Assembly (NCBI GenBank): GCA_027603945.1
Contig: JADIIU010000018.1
Coordinates: 95,248-159,247, forward strand
Length of the DNA stretch: 64,000 nt
Source of the DNA: Terramyces sp. JEL0728
Lineage: Eukaryota; Chytridiomycota; Chytridiomycetes; Rhizophydiales; Terramycetaceae
Direction: 5' to 3'
Translations under genes and position numbers: made by a program
Shown here: one piece after another, positions 21,156 through 32,981 of the stretch
How positions within the stretch are numbered: the stretch's first letter is position 1
Layout: each line of letters opens with the position of its first letter
The notes under the pieces: model-generated
Databases searched by the model: none
Told to the model about the DNA's origin: nothing
The model's input: the letters and a program-made list of their open reading frames with translations, nothing else

Positions 21156-22920
21156 TCATATTTCTCCCTCAATTTCAAAGACAAAGTCCTTGTAAAATCG
21201 CTTGAATTCCCAAATGTCACCGTCGTACCTTTTCATATCGACAGTGAAGAGACCATCCAAATTTTTCAGTCTGTGAATCGCTACCGTGAATTTCAAGCCG
21301 CTTTCTGCAGCTGTATTGGTTGGCTTGTCTGGTATTGGCTTTCCATCGTATGCATGGTTGAACTGGAGACCAAATTTCCCCATGTATATCAGGTTTTGAA
21401 CCATTATTCCTGGAAAAGACATTAGCGAGTTGGCCAGTTTGTTTTTAGCCTCAGATCTTGGATGGTCGGAAGATTTCTTGACTTTAATTTTGTATGGATC
21501 TAGCGTTTCTCTGTACTGTAGCTGCATATGCTTGAGCACTTTGATGATCTTGAGTTTGATCTCATCTGGATGCATCTTACTTAGCGTTCTTTGATCGATT
21601 GGACCAGAGTGGAATTTTAGATTTTCGGTCGTTGACTTTGAAACGACGCTGTCCACCGCAGTATTTGTCCAAGCAGGAATATGGTTCTTGCTCAAGGTCG
21701 CACTGCGGATCAGCTCTGATTTTTCTTTCACTAAATTAATAAGAAATACTTTGGAAGACCGCGCTGTTACTTTCGTCCATGCTCTTAGACCGGATCGGTT
21801 CAGGGATATCTTCCACATTGGCTTGGACGTGAGGAACCTCCATAGGCAATACAGACGCTTGGCCAATCAGCGACATCGGCACAATAGAACTTTCGCCGAC
21901 TGATTCTTCAATTTCGCTATCAAAAGGAAAATGTGACTCTTCATCCCATACAAGATCATAAGGAAAATACTTTACGTAATACGGCTTGCACCATCTAGGT
22001 TAGAATTGAGTACGGATGATTCTTGATTCCCTCTATATTAAGTCTGTATTTTGGATCAGGAACCAAAATGCTGCTGGCTAATGATCTGGCACTGGTTGAT
22101 ACATGCGATGGGTACATTAGAGTTGTGTTCATTATATACTTGTATAGTTTAACAGCATCTTCGCCATCCAAATTTGTGCTGTCATCGTCGTATGGCAAAT
22201 AACCACATAACATTGCGTACAAAATAACTCCGCAACTCCAAATATCAACGGTTTCTCCCATATATTGGTTGTTCATCACCAGTTCAGGGGCTGCATAATG
22301 CAAACTACCGCAGCTCGTAGACAACAGGTCTGCAGACCCCTTTTCAAACCAATTAGCGAATCCAAAATCAATAATAACAATATTCTTATCCTTGTCCAAC
22401 AGCAGATTTTCCAATTTCAAATCACGGTGTGCAATACCCACACTTAGTAAGTATTCAACACCTTGAATTAACGAGAAATACCAATGATTAGCTGTGAGAA
22501 ATATTTTGCAGCTTCATTCTCTTTCAGATACTGGCGCTCCTGCGAGATCATGTATTGAAACAGTTCCCCACCACAGGCATATTCCATAACCATTCCTACA
22601 TACCTCTCCGTCTCCAATACCTCATATAGTTTAGCTACATATGGATAGCTAATTTGCTATGGTTAAATATGAATACCCTCAGGATTTCTATCTCCCGAAC
22701 TAGCTTTTTGGTTAAATCCGGCGTCTTGATATCCTCCTTTTTCACCAATTTAATTGCAACCTGCATTAGAAGCTGTTACTTCAGTATTGGTATCGAAATG
22801 GTACGCAAGTTTAACTTTTCCAAATCCTCCCTGTCCGATTGTTTTCAGCAGCTTGTAAGGACCAAATGCATTGTAATGCATCTTGCGAGGCTTCTGCTCT
22901 GGAGTGCTGTGATCAACCAT
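21156..22920 (-). CDS. Kin1/MARK-like Ser/Thr kinase 2 with KA1 domain
   Basis: 555 residues in six exons; introns 22761-22779, 22657-22676, 22462-22481, 21995-22013 and 21731-21749 (19, 20, 20, 19, 19 nt). Kinase motifs: GQGGFGKV, VAIKL, HRDLKLENLLL, DFGFAN, STSCGSLHYAAPE. The linker is the shortest of the four. HSGPIDQRTLSK and the KA1 core (FTVAIHRLKNLDGLFTVDMK, GDIWEFKRFYKDF) close the protein. Intron positions in the kinase domain differ partly from paralogues 1 and 4. Confidence 0.92.
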
Positions 22921-23034
22921 TTGAAACTTTCTGTATTACCCGACGCATTAAGTGTCTTTGTGCTCAAGTTGCACAGACTCGTAAATACAGGAACTGGGGA
23001 ACTGGAACCGCCTCAAAATATAAAGAAATTCAGT

Positions 23035-24971
23035 TTATTCTTCCTTCAAATCTACTTTTTCGGATGCTTTTCCCTTTTCTAGTTCTATTTGTAATCGACC
23101 GATAAAGTCGTTGTAGAGATGCTTGAATTCCCAAATATCTCCCTTCAATCTCTTGCAGTCGACAGTATAGAGTCCTTCCAGACTCTTTATCCTATGAATG
23201 GCCACATAGAATTTCAGTTTCTTCAGCACCGGGTCCCTATTAGCTGGGACTGGAGGAATTGGTTTCCCATCAAACCCTCTATTGTATTGGAGCCCAAATT
23301 TCCCCATATACATTAGATTTTGTAGTATTAGAGCAGGGAATTCAGCCAGTGCAGACGCAATCTTGGCGCTTTTTGATTTACCCGAATAGTTTGATTTAGC
23401 ATTTGCACGGATCGTATGCGTTACTGGTGCTGCAGTGGAGCTGACCACAGTAGATTCAAAATCTGATTCTGAATCTTCTCCAAAATCTTTTTCAGTGTGC
23501 TGAACGATTTTCATCTTGTATACATTTGCAGTCAATAAAACATCCATCCCCATTTCTGTGAATACTTTTATAACGCGCTCCATTATCAATCCCGGCTCCA
23601 AGCTGGAAATAGCACGTTGATCAATCGGTCCCGAATGCAATTTAATCTTGTCTGCAGTTTCTTTTGCAGGAGGAATAAAGGTGACCACGTTTCTGGCAGC
23701 TCTGCTAACAGTGCTGGAGCGAGACATGAAATCGTTTGCTGATATTAAATCAAAAGTACTTTTTGGAACAAAATTGCCTCTGTCCAAGCTCATTGCTCTT
23801 ATAGGTAAATCAGAGTCGTCAGTGCGAGTAGCTTTAGACTTTTCTGGACCAAATTGAAAGTTTTCCTTTTTGGTTTGAACCTGCATGACAGGGATAGCAG
23901 CTGGCTCATCCTTGTCTTCAGTTGTTTCTTCTAGTGTGTTTATATCCGTCTTTGCAGCCTCTGCTGGCAATTCCTGGGCCGCAACAGCTTCTTCAGGTAC
24001 AGGAGAGATTGACTGCTTTGAAATTTTATATTTTTCATAGTACAATTTGATCCAGCTAAATTAAATCAATTTACCTATGGGTCTTAATTTCATCAATGTT
24101 GGCCCGAATGGTTGGATCCGGCACTAGAATCCTGTTGACCAGAGATTTGGCTCCGTGGGATACATGGCTGGGAAAAGTGAGCTTGGTTTCCAAAATATAC
24201 TTGTAAAGCTTCTGAGTATCTTCAGAGGTATTTGGATCGTCGTCGTACGGTAAATATCCGCACAGCATTGCGTAAAGAATAACCCCGCAACTCCAAATAT
24301 CCACTGAAGCTGCAACATAAGAATCATTAATAACCAATTCCGGTGCTGCATAGCATAAACTGCCGCAATTCGTATTCAACATATTCTTTGTCTCTTGTCC
24401 AAATTTATTGGCGAATCCGAAATCAATAATTACAATATTCTTGTTTTCATCTAGAAGCAAGTTTTCCAATTTCAAATCCCTGTGGACAATCCCAAGATTT
24501 AAGAGATATTCCACTCCAACTACTAACTGCGCAAAGTATTTTGCTGCTTCGTGCTCTTTTAGATACTGCCGATGCTTTTGGGTAATCATGTATTTGAACA
24601 GCTCACCTCCGGAAGCAAAAGCAGTGACAATCCCTACGTATCTCTCTGTCTCCAACACTTCGTAAAGTTTTACAATGTATGGGTTGTCCAAACTCTACAG
24701 TTCAAGTTTAAAGTACCTTGAGGATGTCGATTTCTCTGATTAATTTTTCTGTTCTCCCGGGTTTCTGAATATCTTCCTTTTTTACAAGTTTAATAGCGAC
24801 CTATATTAGAGACCTGTACCTCGTTGCCAGTGTTTACATGGTGTGCCAGCTTAACCTTACCGAATTCTCCCTGTCCGACGGTCTTGGAAAGTCTGTATGG
24901 CCCAAATGAATTGTAATGCACCTTACGAGGAGCAGCTTTGTTAGTATCTCTGTACCTTGCTCCACTGGCAT
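23035..24971 (-). CDS. Kin1/MARK-like Ser/Thr kinase 3 with KA1 domain
   Basis: 618 residues in five exons; introns 24936-24955, 24801-24819, 24695-24716 and 24056-24074 (20, 19, 22, 19 nt). The first coding exon is 16 nt. Kinase motifs: GQGEFGKV, VAIKLVKKED, HRDLKLENLLL, DFGFAN, T-loop NTNCGSLCYAAPE. A linker of about 170 residues precedes HSGPIDQRAISS and KA1 (FYVAIHRIKSLEGLYTVDCK, GDIWEFKHLYNDF). Kinases 2 and 3 share the leader MHYN/VHYN-(A/S)FGPY and look like nearest relatives. Confidence 0.92.
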
Positions 24972-25066
24972 AATGAAAGTGAAAAGTTCAAAAGCGGTTT
25001 CCATGTTTCAAGGTCCCAGACCCGATATGGAAGTGCACAAACGAAAAAATCATAGAACTATTTATA

Positions 25067-27402
25067 TTACTTATTTTCCACTTTTAAATTCAACAGCGTT
25101 ATAAATTCGTGGTACAGCTTCTTGAATTCCCATATATCACCACGGTATCTCTTTAAATCCACCGTCAGGAGCCCATCTAGATTCCTAATCTTGTGCACCA
25201 TTACGTAGAATTTCAGTTTCTTTTCGCTTGGAACATGTGCGGCAGATGCACCCGGTAATGGCTTTCCATCATAACCGCGGTTGTACTGCAATCCAAACTG
25301 GCCGACATTCTTTATACTCTGCACCAAACTGAAGGGAAACGAAGCCAGGACATTACCAATTTTACTTTTTTTCTGAGGTACTTTGGGGTTAGCATTCACT
25401 AGCCTAGTGGAAGGCGCTGTAGAAACCACTGATCGGCCAACACTAAAGTTTGATTCCGCAAAATCGGATTCAGAATTTGAATGGTCATCAATGTGTTCAT
25501 CGCCTTGACGCACCGCCTTCAGTTTGTAAGGGTCATCAGTGTACAAAACTTCAAAGCCCATTTCATTCAAAACCTTTACAATCTTTACCAGCAATTCGCT
25601 AGCAGATGCGCTAGAGAGTGCTCTATGGTCGATTGGTCCAGAATGGTGCTTCATTCTTTCTAATTCTGTGGTGGTGAATGGGAATGCTACTCCCATATCA
25701 GACTTCAAATGTGCACGAGTGTTGTTTGAGCTTTTCCGTCCATATGTACTTTTAACAAACTCTTTGAACGATTGGGCTATGTTAATTAACAATTACTTTC
25801 TCCTCTAGTACTGTAACTTCTAGGCTGGTCAACACTTTTGGCCCTTGTAAAATCTTTAGGTAATTCTGGCTCCTGTGGAATTTCTGGGACTTTGAGCTTT
25901 TCTAATTTTTCTAGGGATTGCCGTAACTTTTCCAACTTTTCTTGTGATTTTTCTTCCTTGATTTTGGAAGCGATGAGGTTATTTTTCAGCAAGTCGGATG
26001 ATCTTGGCATATCTTCCCTAGAGAGTGTTCTAGAAATTCGTTTGCTCTTTGATTGAGGTCTTGCAAGCTTCTCATCCGACTGCGATTTCACTGCTACTGG
26101 CTCCTTTTCTTTGGGTTGTTCTTTTGATGATTTGGCCGGCTCTGTAGTGCTCTCTTGAGTCGCTGGTTCAGGGACCGACATTTTTTCTCTTGATTGAGGA
26201 GAAGCTATAGGTGATTCTTGTTTTGGTTGAGGTTCTACATTTTTAACATCTTCAAACTTGCCCCCAGCAATTGAGTTTGTAGGAGACGGTTCTTGCAATT
26301 TTACAGCATCAAAATTCTCCACCACAGTATCCAAGCTCGAATTCATAGGGACTGTCGGTTGCGCTCCAAAAAAAGGTGTCTTTACAGGAATCGGAGCGAC
26401 TAACGGAACATTTGAATTGTTTACAACGTCAGGCACGATAGCAGAATCGCTAGTCTTTGGCTTAACTGTTTTAGGATCAATGAACAAATGACGAAAATCC
26501 TGCAGGAATGGATGCTGTTTCATCTGCTGCATATTTGCACGCAGCTTAGGGTCGGTAACTAATATGATGCTGATCAAGTGTTTTGGAATTGAACGGACAT
26601 GCGGCGGATAATCCAATTTGGCTTCCAGAATGTACTGATACAATTTGTTTACACTGTCTGCTGCATTTGCCATTTCATCGTCAAATGGCAGATATCCGCA
26701 AAGCATCGCATAAAGAATTACACCACAACTCCAAATATCCGCGGATTCTCCAACATAGCAGTCGTTAACAACCAACTCTGGTGCGGCATAACATGGACTG
26801 CCGCAGCTAGTAGAAAGGTATTCTTTTCCGCCTCCCCTGGAAAACCTGTTTGCGAATCCAAAATCAGTAATTATAATCTTCTTGTTTTTGTCCAACAGTA
26901 AATTTTCCAATTTCAAGTCTCTGTGCACAATTCCGTTATCATGCAAAAAACTAACACCAACCAATAGCTGAGCAAAGAAATTGGCTGCTTCAAAGTCCTT
27001 CAAATAGGTCCTGGCAAGGATATGTTCAAACAACTCGCCGCCTGAATTAGCAACAACAGTACCTGAGGCAAACTCCATTACCATTCCAATGTACCCTTCG
27101 GTTTCGATTACTTCATACAACTTAACTACATGGTGGTGGTTAATTGATTTCAGAATGTCAATTTCCCTTATTAACTTTTCCCTTCGAGTGGGATTCTGGA
27201 TATTTTCCTTTTTGATGAGCTTGATTGCAATCTTGCGTTAATTAATCCTTACCTCTTTGTTTGTTCGAATATGGTATGCTAATTTCACTTTGCCAAATTC
27301 TGCTGTTAGTTAATTATCACCTCCTTGTCCAATGGTGCGGGCAAGGCGATACGGCCCAAAGGCATTATAATGAACTTTACGAGGCCCTTCTGCTGTCTGC
27401 AT
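25067..27402 (-). CDS. Kin1/MARK-like Ser/Thr kinase 4 with KA1 domain
   Basis: 750 residues in five exons; introns 27300-27320, 27232-27252, 27042-27062 and 25777-25796 (21, 21, 21, 20 nt). Motifs: GQGEFGKV, IAIKLIKKEN, HRDLKLENLLL, DFGFAN, STSCGSPCYAAPE. The longest linker of the four is Pro/Ser/Lys-rich with a possible coiled coil (KIKEEKSQEKLEKLRQSLEK). HSGPIDHRALSS and KA1 follow. The intron at 27042 has a length divisible by three and no stop. Removing it gives EFASGGELFEHIL as in the paralogues; retaining it inserts seven residues at the hinge. Confidence 0.92.
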
Positions 27403-28007
27403 GTACAAGATAGAGTTTCCCTAGTTTTAAAAAGAGGAAGATGGCTGAAGTCAGTTCCTGCCCCCTCTCTGTAAACCAAGGTGGCTAATACCCTTCTGCC
27501 CCGCACTTTTAGTCCCAAAGAAAATTGAAGGGGAAGCCCTCGCCTCATCTCTAACATGAATCAATTTGAAACATACTCGAAAAACTATTATTTTCAATTA
27601 GATTATAGTAGGTATGGACCATTGACAAGGCATGTGAACAGTGTGAATATTGCGATTGCTGCGTTAGGTTGAGCCACGGTGGGACAAGAACCAGATGACT
27701 GAATCACAACTGGCGAGCAAAAAATTTGTATTTGGGTGATTGCAAACAAATGCTCGACTTTATTGAGTTGGCTCTGCTAGGATACTCTTAACCAATCTGT
27801 GGACAATGCCCCGACGATGACTTGAAACAGGTCCAAACCCAGTCATTATTGTGGCAACTGCAAACCAGAACCTAAAAGATACCGACTTGACTAATAATGG
27901 AATACAGCCGAATTAGATCAGAATCAGATCTCTAGTAATTTAAGCCTGCTCCATTTAATGGTTCTTTTGAAAAAAAAAGTACAAGAAAAATCTCTACAAA
28001 TCTGAAA
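27403..28007. other. Intergenic, nothing clearly functional
   Basis: 605 bp between the divergent kinase 4 and RPB9 genes, one of the longest gaps in the window. The kinase side has a TTTTTAAAA box about 25-30 bp before its ATG. Short protein-like stretches (for example KQMLDFIELALLGY near 27750) are too short to call. Confidence 0.6.
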
Positions 28008-28389
28008 ATGGCATCCGTTCTATTTTGCTCAGAATGGTAATAAATCAATTTAAATCAGTAATAATATGCTATATCCAAAGGAAGACAGACAAACCAGACA
28101 TTTACTTTTCGCATGTAGAAATTGCGACCATCAGGAGGATGCAGCACAATTTACAGTTTTTAAGCATGTAATTACACATACCCCGTTAGAACAGAGTTCA
28201 GCTACTGTAGATTTATCTGGAGATCCAACGTTTCCTAGATCAAATAAACCATGTCCAGTGTGTGGACACCCCGAATCTATATTCTTTCAAAGTAGAAGTA
28301 AAGGAAAAGATGCCACCATGAAGCTGTACTTTGCCTGCTGTAATAGAGAATGCAAGCATCGGTGGGAAGAAGGTGGTGGTTTAAATTGA
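28008..28389 (+). CDS. RPB9: RNA polymerase II subunit RPB9
   Basis: 119 residues; a 22-nt intron at 28037-28058 splits a cysteine codon of the first zinc ribbon and restores CSECNNMLYPKED. N-terminal ribbon: C..C...ACRNC; C-terminal TFIIS-like ribbon: CPVCGHPESIFFQSRSKGKD...YFACCNRECKHRW. RPB9 sits at the jaw of Pol II and affects start-site choice, fidelity and Rad26-independent repair. The length matches the family (about 120). Confidence 0.96.
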
Positions 28390-28433
28390 ATAATATAATC
28401 ATAATTTTCCTTTTGTTTTTTCTTTCAAAAAAG

Positions 28434-28886
28434 ATGGATGATGAACTTGCGCAACTCAGAGCCAAAAGAATGGCAGAAATGAAAGCTCAAGTAGTTTAGA
28501 CTTGATATTAGAGCGGACAAAGCATGGGATTACCAGCAGGAATGGCTGAACGACCTCAAAAGGAAGATCAGGAAAAGCAAAGGCAAATGGAGGATATGAG
28601 ACACAATATGGTAATACGAATGTAACAACAGTTGGCGCAAATCTTGAGCGGTGAAGCTAGAGAACGTTTGGCTCGTATCCGTATTGTAAAGGAAGACAAG
28701 GCAAGAGGCGTGGAAGATATGATCATTAGAATGGCGCAAACTGGACAAATCAGAGGAAAAGTATCGGAATCCCAACTAGTGGATTTATTAAGCCAAATCA
28801 GCGAGCAGCAGACGAAATCTACAAAAATCCAGTTTAGTCGCAGAAGATCTGGGGATGATTCTGAAGATGACGATTTTGGACTTTAA
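28434..28886 (+). CDS. PDCD5/TFAR19-family DNA-binding protein
   Basis: 136 residues; introns 28491-28511 and 28611-28631 (21 and 21 nt). The helical core is typical: MDDELAQLRAKRMAEM, the conserved LSGEARERLARIRIVKEDKA, then IIRMAQTGQIRGKVSESQLV and a Lys/Arg- then Asp/Glu-rich tail (RRRSGDDSEDDDFGL). PDCD5 binds tubulin/CCT and DNA and is a conserved housekeeping protein. 44 bp separate it from RPB9. The stop overlaps AATAAA. Confidence 0.93.
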
Positions 28887-28905
28887 TAAAACTGCTTGTT
28901 TTTAT

Positions 28906-29798
28906 TTACAATATTGAAATTACCCGCCAGTAATACTCTGGTTCCCATTCAAATTCAAATTCACCGCCATAGGGTATCAATAAGGTGTCTTTGCCGATAT
29001 CTGATGATAAAGTTGCAATCCCACCATAGTTTTGGACGGCTATAACCATACTCTCGTCCTCATCGTTCGAATCCACAACAATTTTGATTTTTTCCCTTAC
29101 TTCTGTCGGTACAAAACTCGATATTTTTGACATGAACCCCCAACAATTGTTTGGATTCACCACGTACAGCCTAAACAGCCGCTACCGTTAAATATCGCTT
29201 ACTTCTGGATAATGGTCTCTAAAGATCTCTATTAGATCTTGTAATTGTGCAAGTGAAGGATAGGTACCAATGTTTATCAGGTCCAAAACGATAGTGATTT
29301 TTTCTATTCCCTTGGGCATAATTCTGCGTTAGAGATTGGATACCTAATGCATCTTTCTATGTGAAATGCTAATAAACGCGTTTGTAATTCAAATTTGATC
29401 CAGTGCAAAGGAACAAGGTAAAGTATCGGATGTCCGCTGCTATCAAACCCATTAATAAATTGCTTCCCGTACTGCGAGGCGGTTTTATAATCCTCATAGC
29501 TGATTTCATTGGGTTTAAAAGTTCTTCTCCAACTCAATGTCTGTCCAAGTTTCCTTGTAGCTATTTTATGGCTCCATCCTGAAGAAAGTAATAGTCGCAG
29601 AAGGCAAAATGTATTACAATACGAAAGCTCTTGCTTCCTTTCCTTTATATCCGTCGACAATAAATTTATGCTAGCCTCTCTGAGGGTTTGGTATCCTTCC
29701 ATTTGAGATTTATTTATAAACTGGATATATTCTGGCTCCGCTGGATATTCACTCTTTGTCGCTGTGACAATAGGCAGGCTATTTTTGATCCCAAACAT
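28906..29798 (-). CDS. Sec14/CRAL-TRIO lipid-transfer protein
   Basis: 283 residues; introns 29324-29343 and 29182-29202 (20 and 21 nt). The ATG is at 29798; the longer upstream frame has only a TTG. CRAL-TRIO-N helices, then the lipid-binding domain: GFDSSGHPILYLVP, then KITIVLDLINIG, FRDHYPERLFRLYVVNPNNC and WGFMSKISSFVPTEVREKI. Members exchange phosphatidylinositol and other lipids between membranes. It is head-to-head with GNL1: only 23 bp separate the two ATGs, so both core promoters must overlap the opposite gene. Confidence 0.9.
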
Positions 29799-29821
29799 AG
29801 TCGTGGAGTGTCTTTTTTTAA

Positions 29822-31407
29822 ATGGCAAGTGTGAAATCCCACCACAAAAGTAGAGGTGCACCAAAGCAGGACAAGAAAAATGGAGAGACAGAGGTTAAAA
29901 CAATGCCAAGGACAGAACCAAATCTAACTTCGATATTTGCGAAACTGACTGTTGAACAAACTGAAGAGAAAAAGATGCTTTCACAACTACCAATTATTCG
30001 TAATCCATCCAATCTCCTGGTTGATATCGACCCAGACAACACATTCCTCGATATCCCAAAGCGACCACCGTGGACTATGGACGAAACCGCGCAAGAATTG
30101 AACAAAATTGAAACCAAATATTTCCAAGATTATCTGGCAAATATCAATGTTGATTCGTACTTTGAAAGAAATCTAGAAGTATGGAGACAATTATGGAGAG
30201 TTGTGGAAATGTCTGAAATCATTCTCAATGTAGTCGATATTAGAAATCCGTTAATCCACTTTTCGATTCCATTATATAATTATGTAAAAGATATGGGAAA
30301 GCGGATGGTACTTGTATTCAACAAGATTGATTTGGTACCAGAGGCTAATGTTGAACTTTGGAAAAGATATTTCAGTGATAAATTTCCAGATATAGCCGTT
30401 ACTTGTTTCTCATGCAATCCAAAAATCAATTCAAAGAATGTATCAAACCGATATTACTATTCGGTTGGAGTTACCGAGGTAATTGCAGCATGTAGAGATA
30501 TGAATGTGGATAAAGTAAGTGTAGATTGGGATGGACTCGTCAAGTCTCTAAAAAATGATCTTGCTCAGAGAGAGAAAAAGGCTCTCGATGCTCTTGCGCG
30601 ATTAGAAGCTGGTCGAGGCGGACTGAGGGAAGACAAGGTAAGACACGGCAGAAGAAGGCGGCAAAGAGAAGCAGATTCGTCTGAACAAGAATCAGAAAAT
30701 GAGGAGTTGGCAAACGATACTATACATATTGACCAGGAGGATAATCTTGATAGCAATTCAAATGAATATATGACAATTGGCTTAATAGGCCAGCCTAACG
30801 TCGGCAAATCATCTTTAATCGTAACCTTTACTTGACTTAGAATGCACTGAAAGGCAGGAAACTAGTTTCAGTCTCAAGGACTCCTGGACACACTAAACAT
30901 TTTCAAACTATTTATTTAACAAGCAATCTACGTTTATGCGACTGCCCTGGATTAGTTTTCCCATCCAACTTGTCAAAACACCTGCAAATCCTGTCTGGCA
31001 TCTACAATATTTCCCAAGTTCAAGATCCTTTCTCGTGCATTAGGTTTGTTGCTGAATCAATACCGTTAATTCAGCAGTTGAAATTGACACATCCAGAGCA
31101 GGATGAAAACGGATTCTTTTGGTCGCCATGGACTATTTGTGAAGCATTTGCATTCAGTAAAGGGTTTCTTAATGCCAAATCCGGCCGCCCAGACGTGTAC
31201 AGAGGCGCCAATCTAATGCTGAGAATGGTTATGGATGGACGAATTTTAATTTGCTTCAAACCAAATAGATATGAAGCGCCTGCCACGACACGCCAAGAAG
31301 AACCTGATTCTGAAGAAGATATCTCCTTCAATAGAAAATCAGACAAGAAAAAGTTGAAGAAAAAGGCAAAGCAAAGATTGCTGGCTGTATCATTATCCGA
31401 CGAATAA
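29822..31407 (+). CDS. GNL1: GNL1-like circularly permuted GTPase
   Basis: 521 residues; one 20-nt intron at 30821-30840 inside the P-loop helix (SSLI/NALKGRK). G motifs come in permuted order: NKID (G4) first, then GQPNVGKSS (G1), RTPGHTKHF (G2) and DCPG (G3). The N-terminal signature IPKRPPW and the stretch WRVVEMSEIILNVVDIRNPL point to GNL1 rather than Lsg1. These GTPases act in ribosome maturation. A highly charged insert with KVRHGRRRRQR sits before G1. 24 bp separate its stop from the GRC3 ATG. Confidence 0.92.
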
Positions 31408-31431
31408 TTTTTTTTGTTTTTCAAAAATAAA

Positions 31432-32980
31432 ATGAAAAGAGCAAATGTTTTTGACTCACTTAGGAGTCTAAAAAAACCCAAAGAGTAGGATTAGACTAAC
31501 AAAGAACCAAAGAAAAGGAAAAAGAATTTGTATACCCAGACTTTTCTGCAACTTCAAACCAATTCACAAGGATCAACAACGAATATATTTTCAATTTAAA
31601 GCAAACGGAAAAGATTTCATTCCAAGGAGTAGTTGAAATTGAACCGCTAGTAGGATCAATAAAAATCAATGGACATACCACTTCCAACACAGTACGAGCA
31701 CATTCTGGATTACTAGGCGTGTATACTATTGAACCTGTGAAATCCAATCACAAGAGCGACCGCATCTTACCATTCAAGACTCTATTTACAGTGTTTGCAA
31801 TCAGACCTGTGAAATGCGAAATCAAAGGGCTGGACATTCAGCATTTCAAAAATATTTTCCCCGATTTCAAATTAGAGTCATCGATATTACCAATTGAATT
31901 CAAGGATTCGCAAATACGGGACCTGAATGGAGTTGTTTGTATTGTTGGGTCAAAGAATAGTGGGAAATCTACATTGGCAAAGTATATCAGTAATCAATTC
32001 GATAAGGTTTGCTTTCTGGATTGTGATGTGGGACAACCTGAATTTACTCCAAACGGAATGGTTTCGCTGCATGTGTTGGAAGGGCCTATACTTGGACCTG
32101 CATTCACCCACCAAAAAGTTCCATATCACGGTATTTTCATTGGGAGCTCGACAGCAAAACACGATCCTGATGCTTACTTTAACAGTTTAATAGAATTGAT
32201 ATCTATATATAGAAAGGAGCTCTCGCACTTGCCTCTTGTGGTGAATACAAGTGGTTGGGTTAAAGGTGTGGGTTACGACCTACTTATTTCGTTAATCAGA
32301 GAGCTACAGCCTAATCATCTGGTTTCGTTGGAAAGCCAAGACCAAAGTAGAAATATTGACTTGATAGAATTTAACCCCTCCAAGGTTGAAGCTGTAGGTG
32401 AAGATTCAAAGTAACAATTTACTAATATAGATTGAAAATTAACGCAAATGATCAAAGGATTCTGGTTACCGGCTCTTACTTTGTCAGGCAGAAAGATTTA
32501 TGGGATTTCAAATCTTTGCCTGCTATGCAGCCATACAAAGTTAAATGGTCGTCAGTTAGGATAAAGTTTCTAAATGAACAGGTATTCTTGCTATTAAAAC
32601 AGGTCCCATTCAGCCAAACACTAATTGCCCTCAATGCGCAAATCGTGGGTCTTGTAATCGATCATACAAACTACCACTCGGAAAGTAATGGCTTGTTTAA
32701 AGGGCTGGTTCCTACGCATACTCCTCTAAAGCAAAACTGTGTGGGGCTAGGGCTGATCAGAGCGATAGATCCCACTGATCAATGCTTCTACGTACTAACA
32801 CCTGTACCGCAAGAGATATTACAGAATGTAAATCTATTTCTTAAAGGTTCCGTCGAGTGTCCCCTCACATTATTCGCTAATGGCTACAAGAATGATCCTT
32901 ATGTTTCTTTTGACAGCATAGAAGGTATTGGTGGTGCAGAAACCAAGAATCGCCATCTAGGAAGGAAGCGATTGCAATAA
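31432..32980 (+). CDS. GRC3: Grc3/NOL9 polynucleotide 5'-kinase
   Basis: 502 residues; introns 31485-31504 and 32411-32430 (both 20 nt). Walker A is GSKNSGKST; the Clp1/Grc3 signature CDVGQPEFTPNG follows, then NTSGWVKGVGYDLL. The C-terminal domain has GLGLIRAID. With Las1 the enzyme processes ITS2 in pre-rRNA by phosphorylating the 5' end of the 26S precursor. Tandem with GNL1, another ribosome-maturation gene. Its stop codon is 1 bp from the stop codon of the convergent rhodanese gene. Confidence 0.93.
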
Positions 32981-32981
32981 A

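Noticed and set aside
27560..28000. Short protein-like stretches in the gap before RPB9
   Set aside because: Each is under 25 codons, in unrelated frames, with no splice sites linking them.
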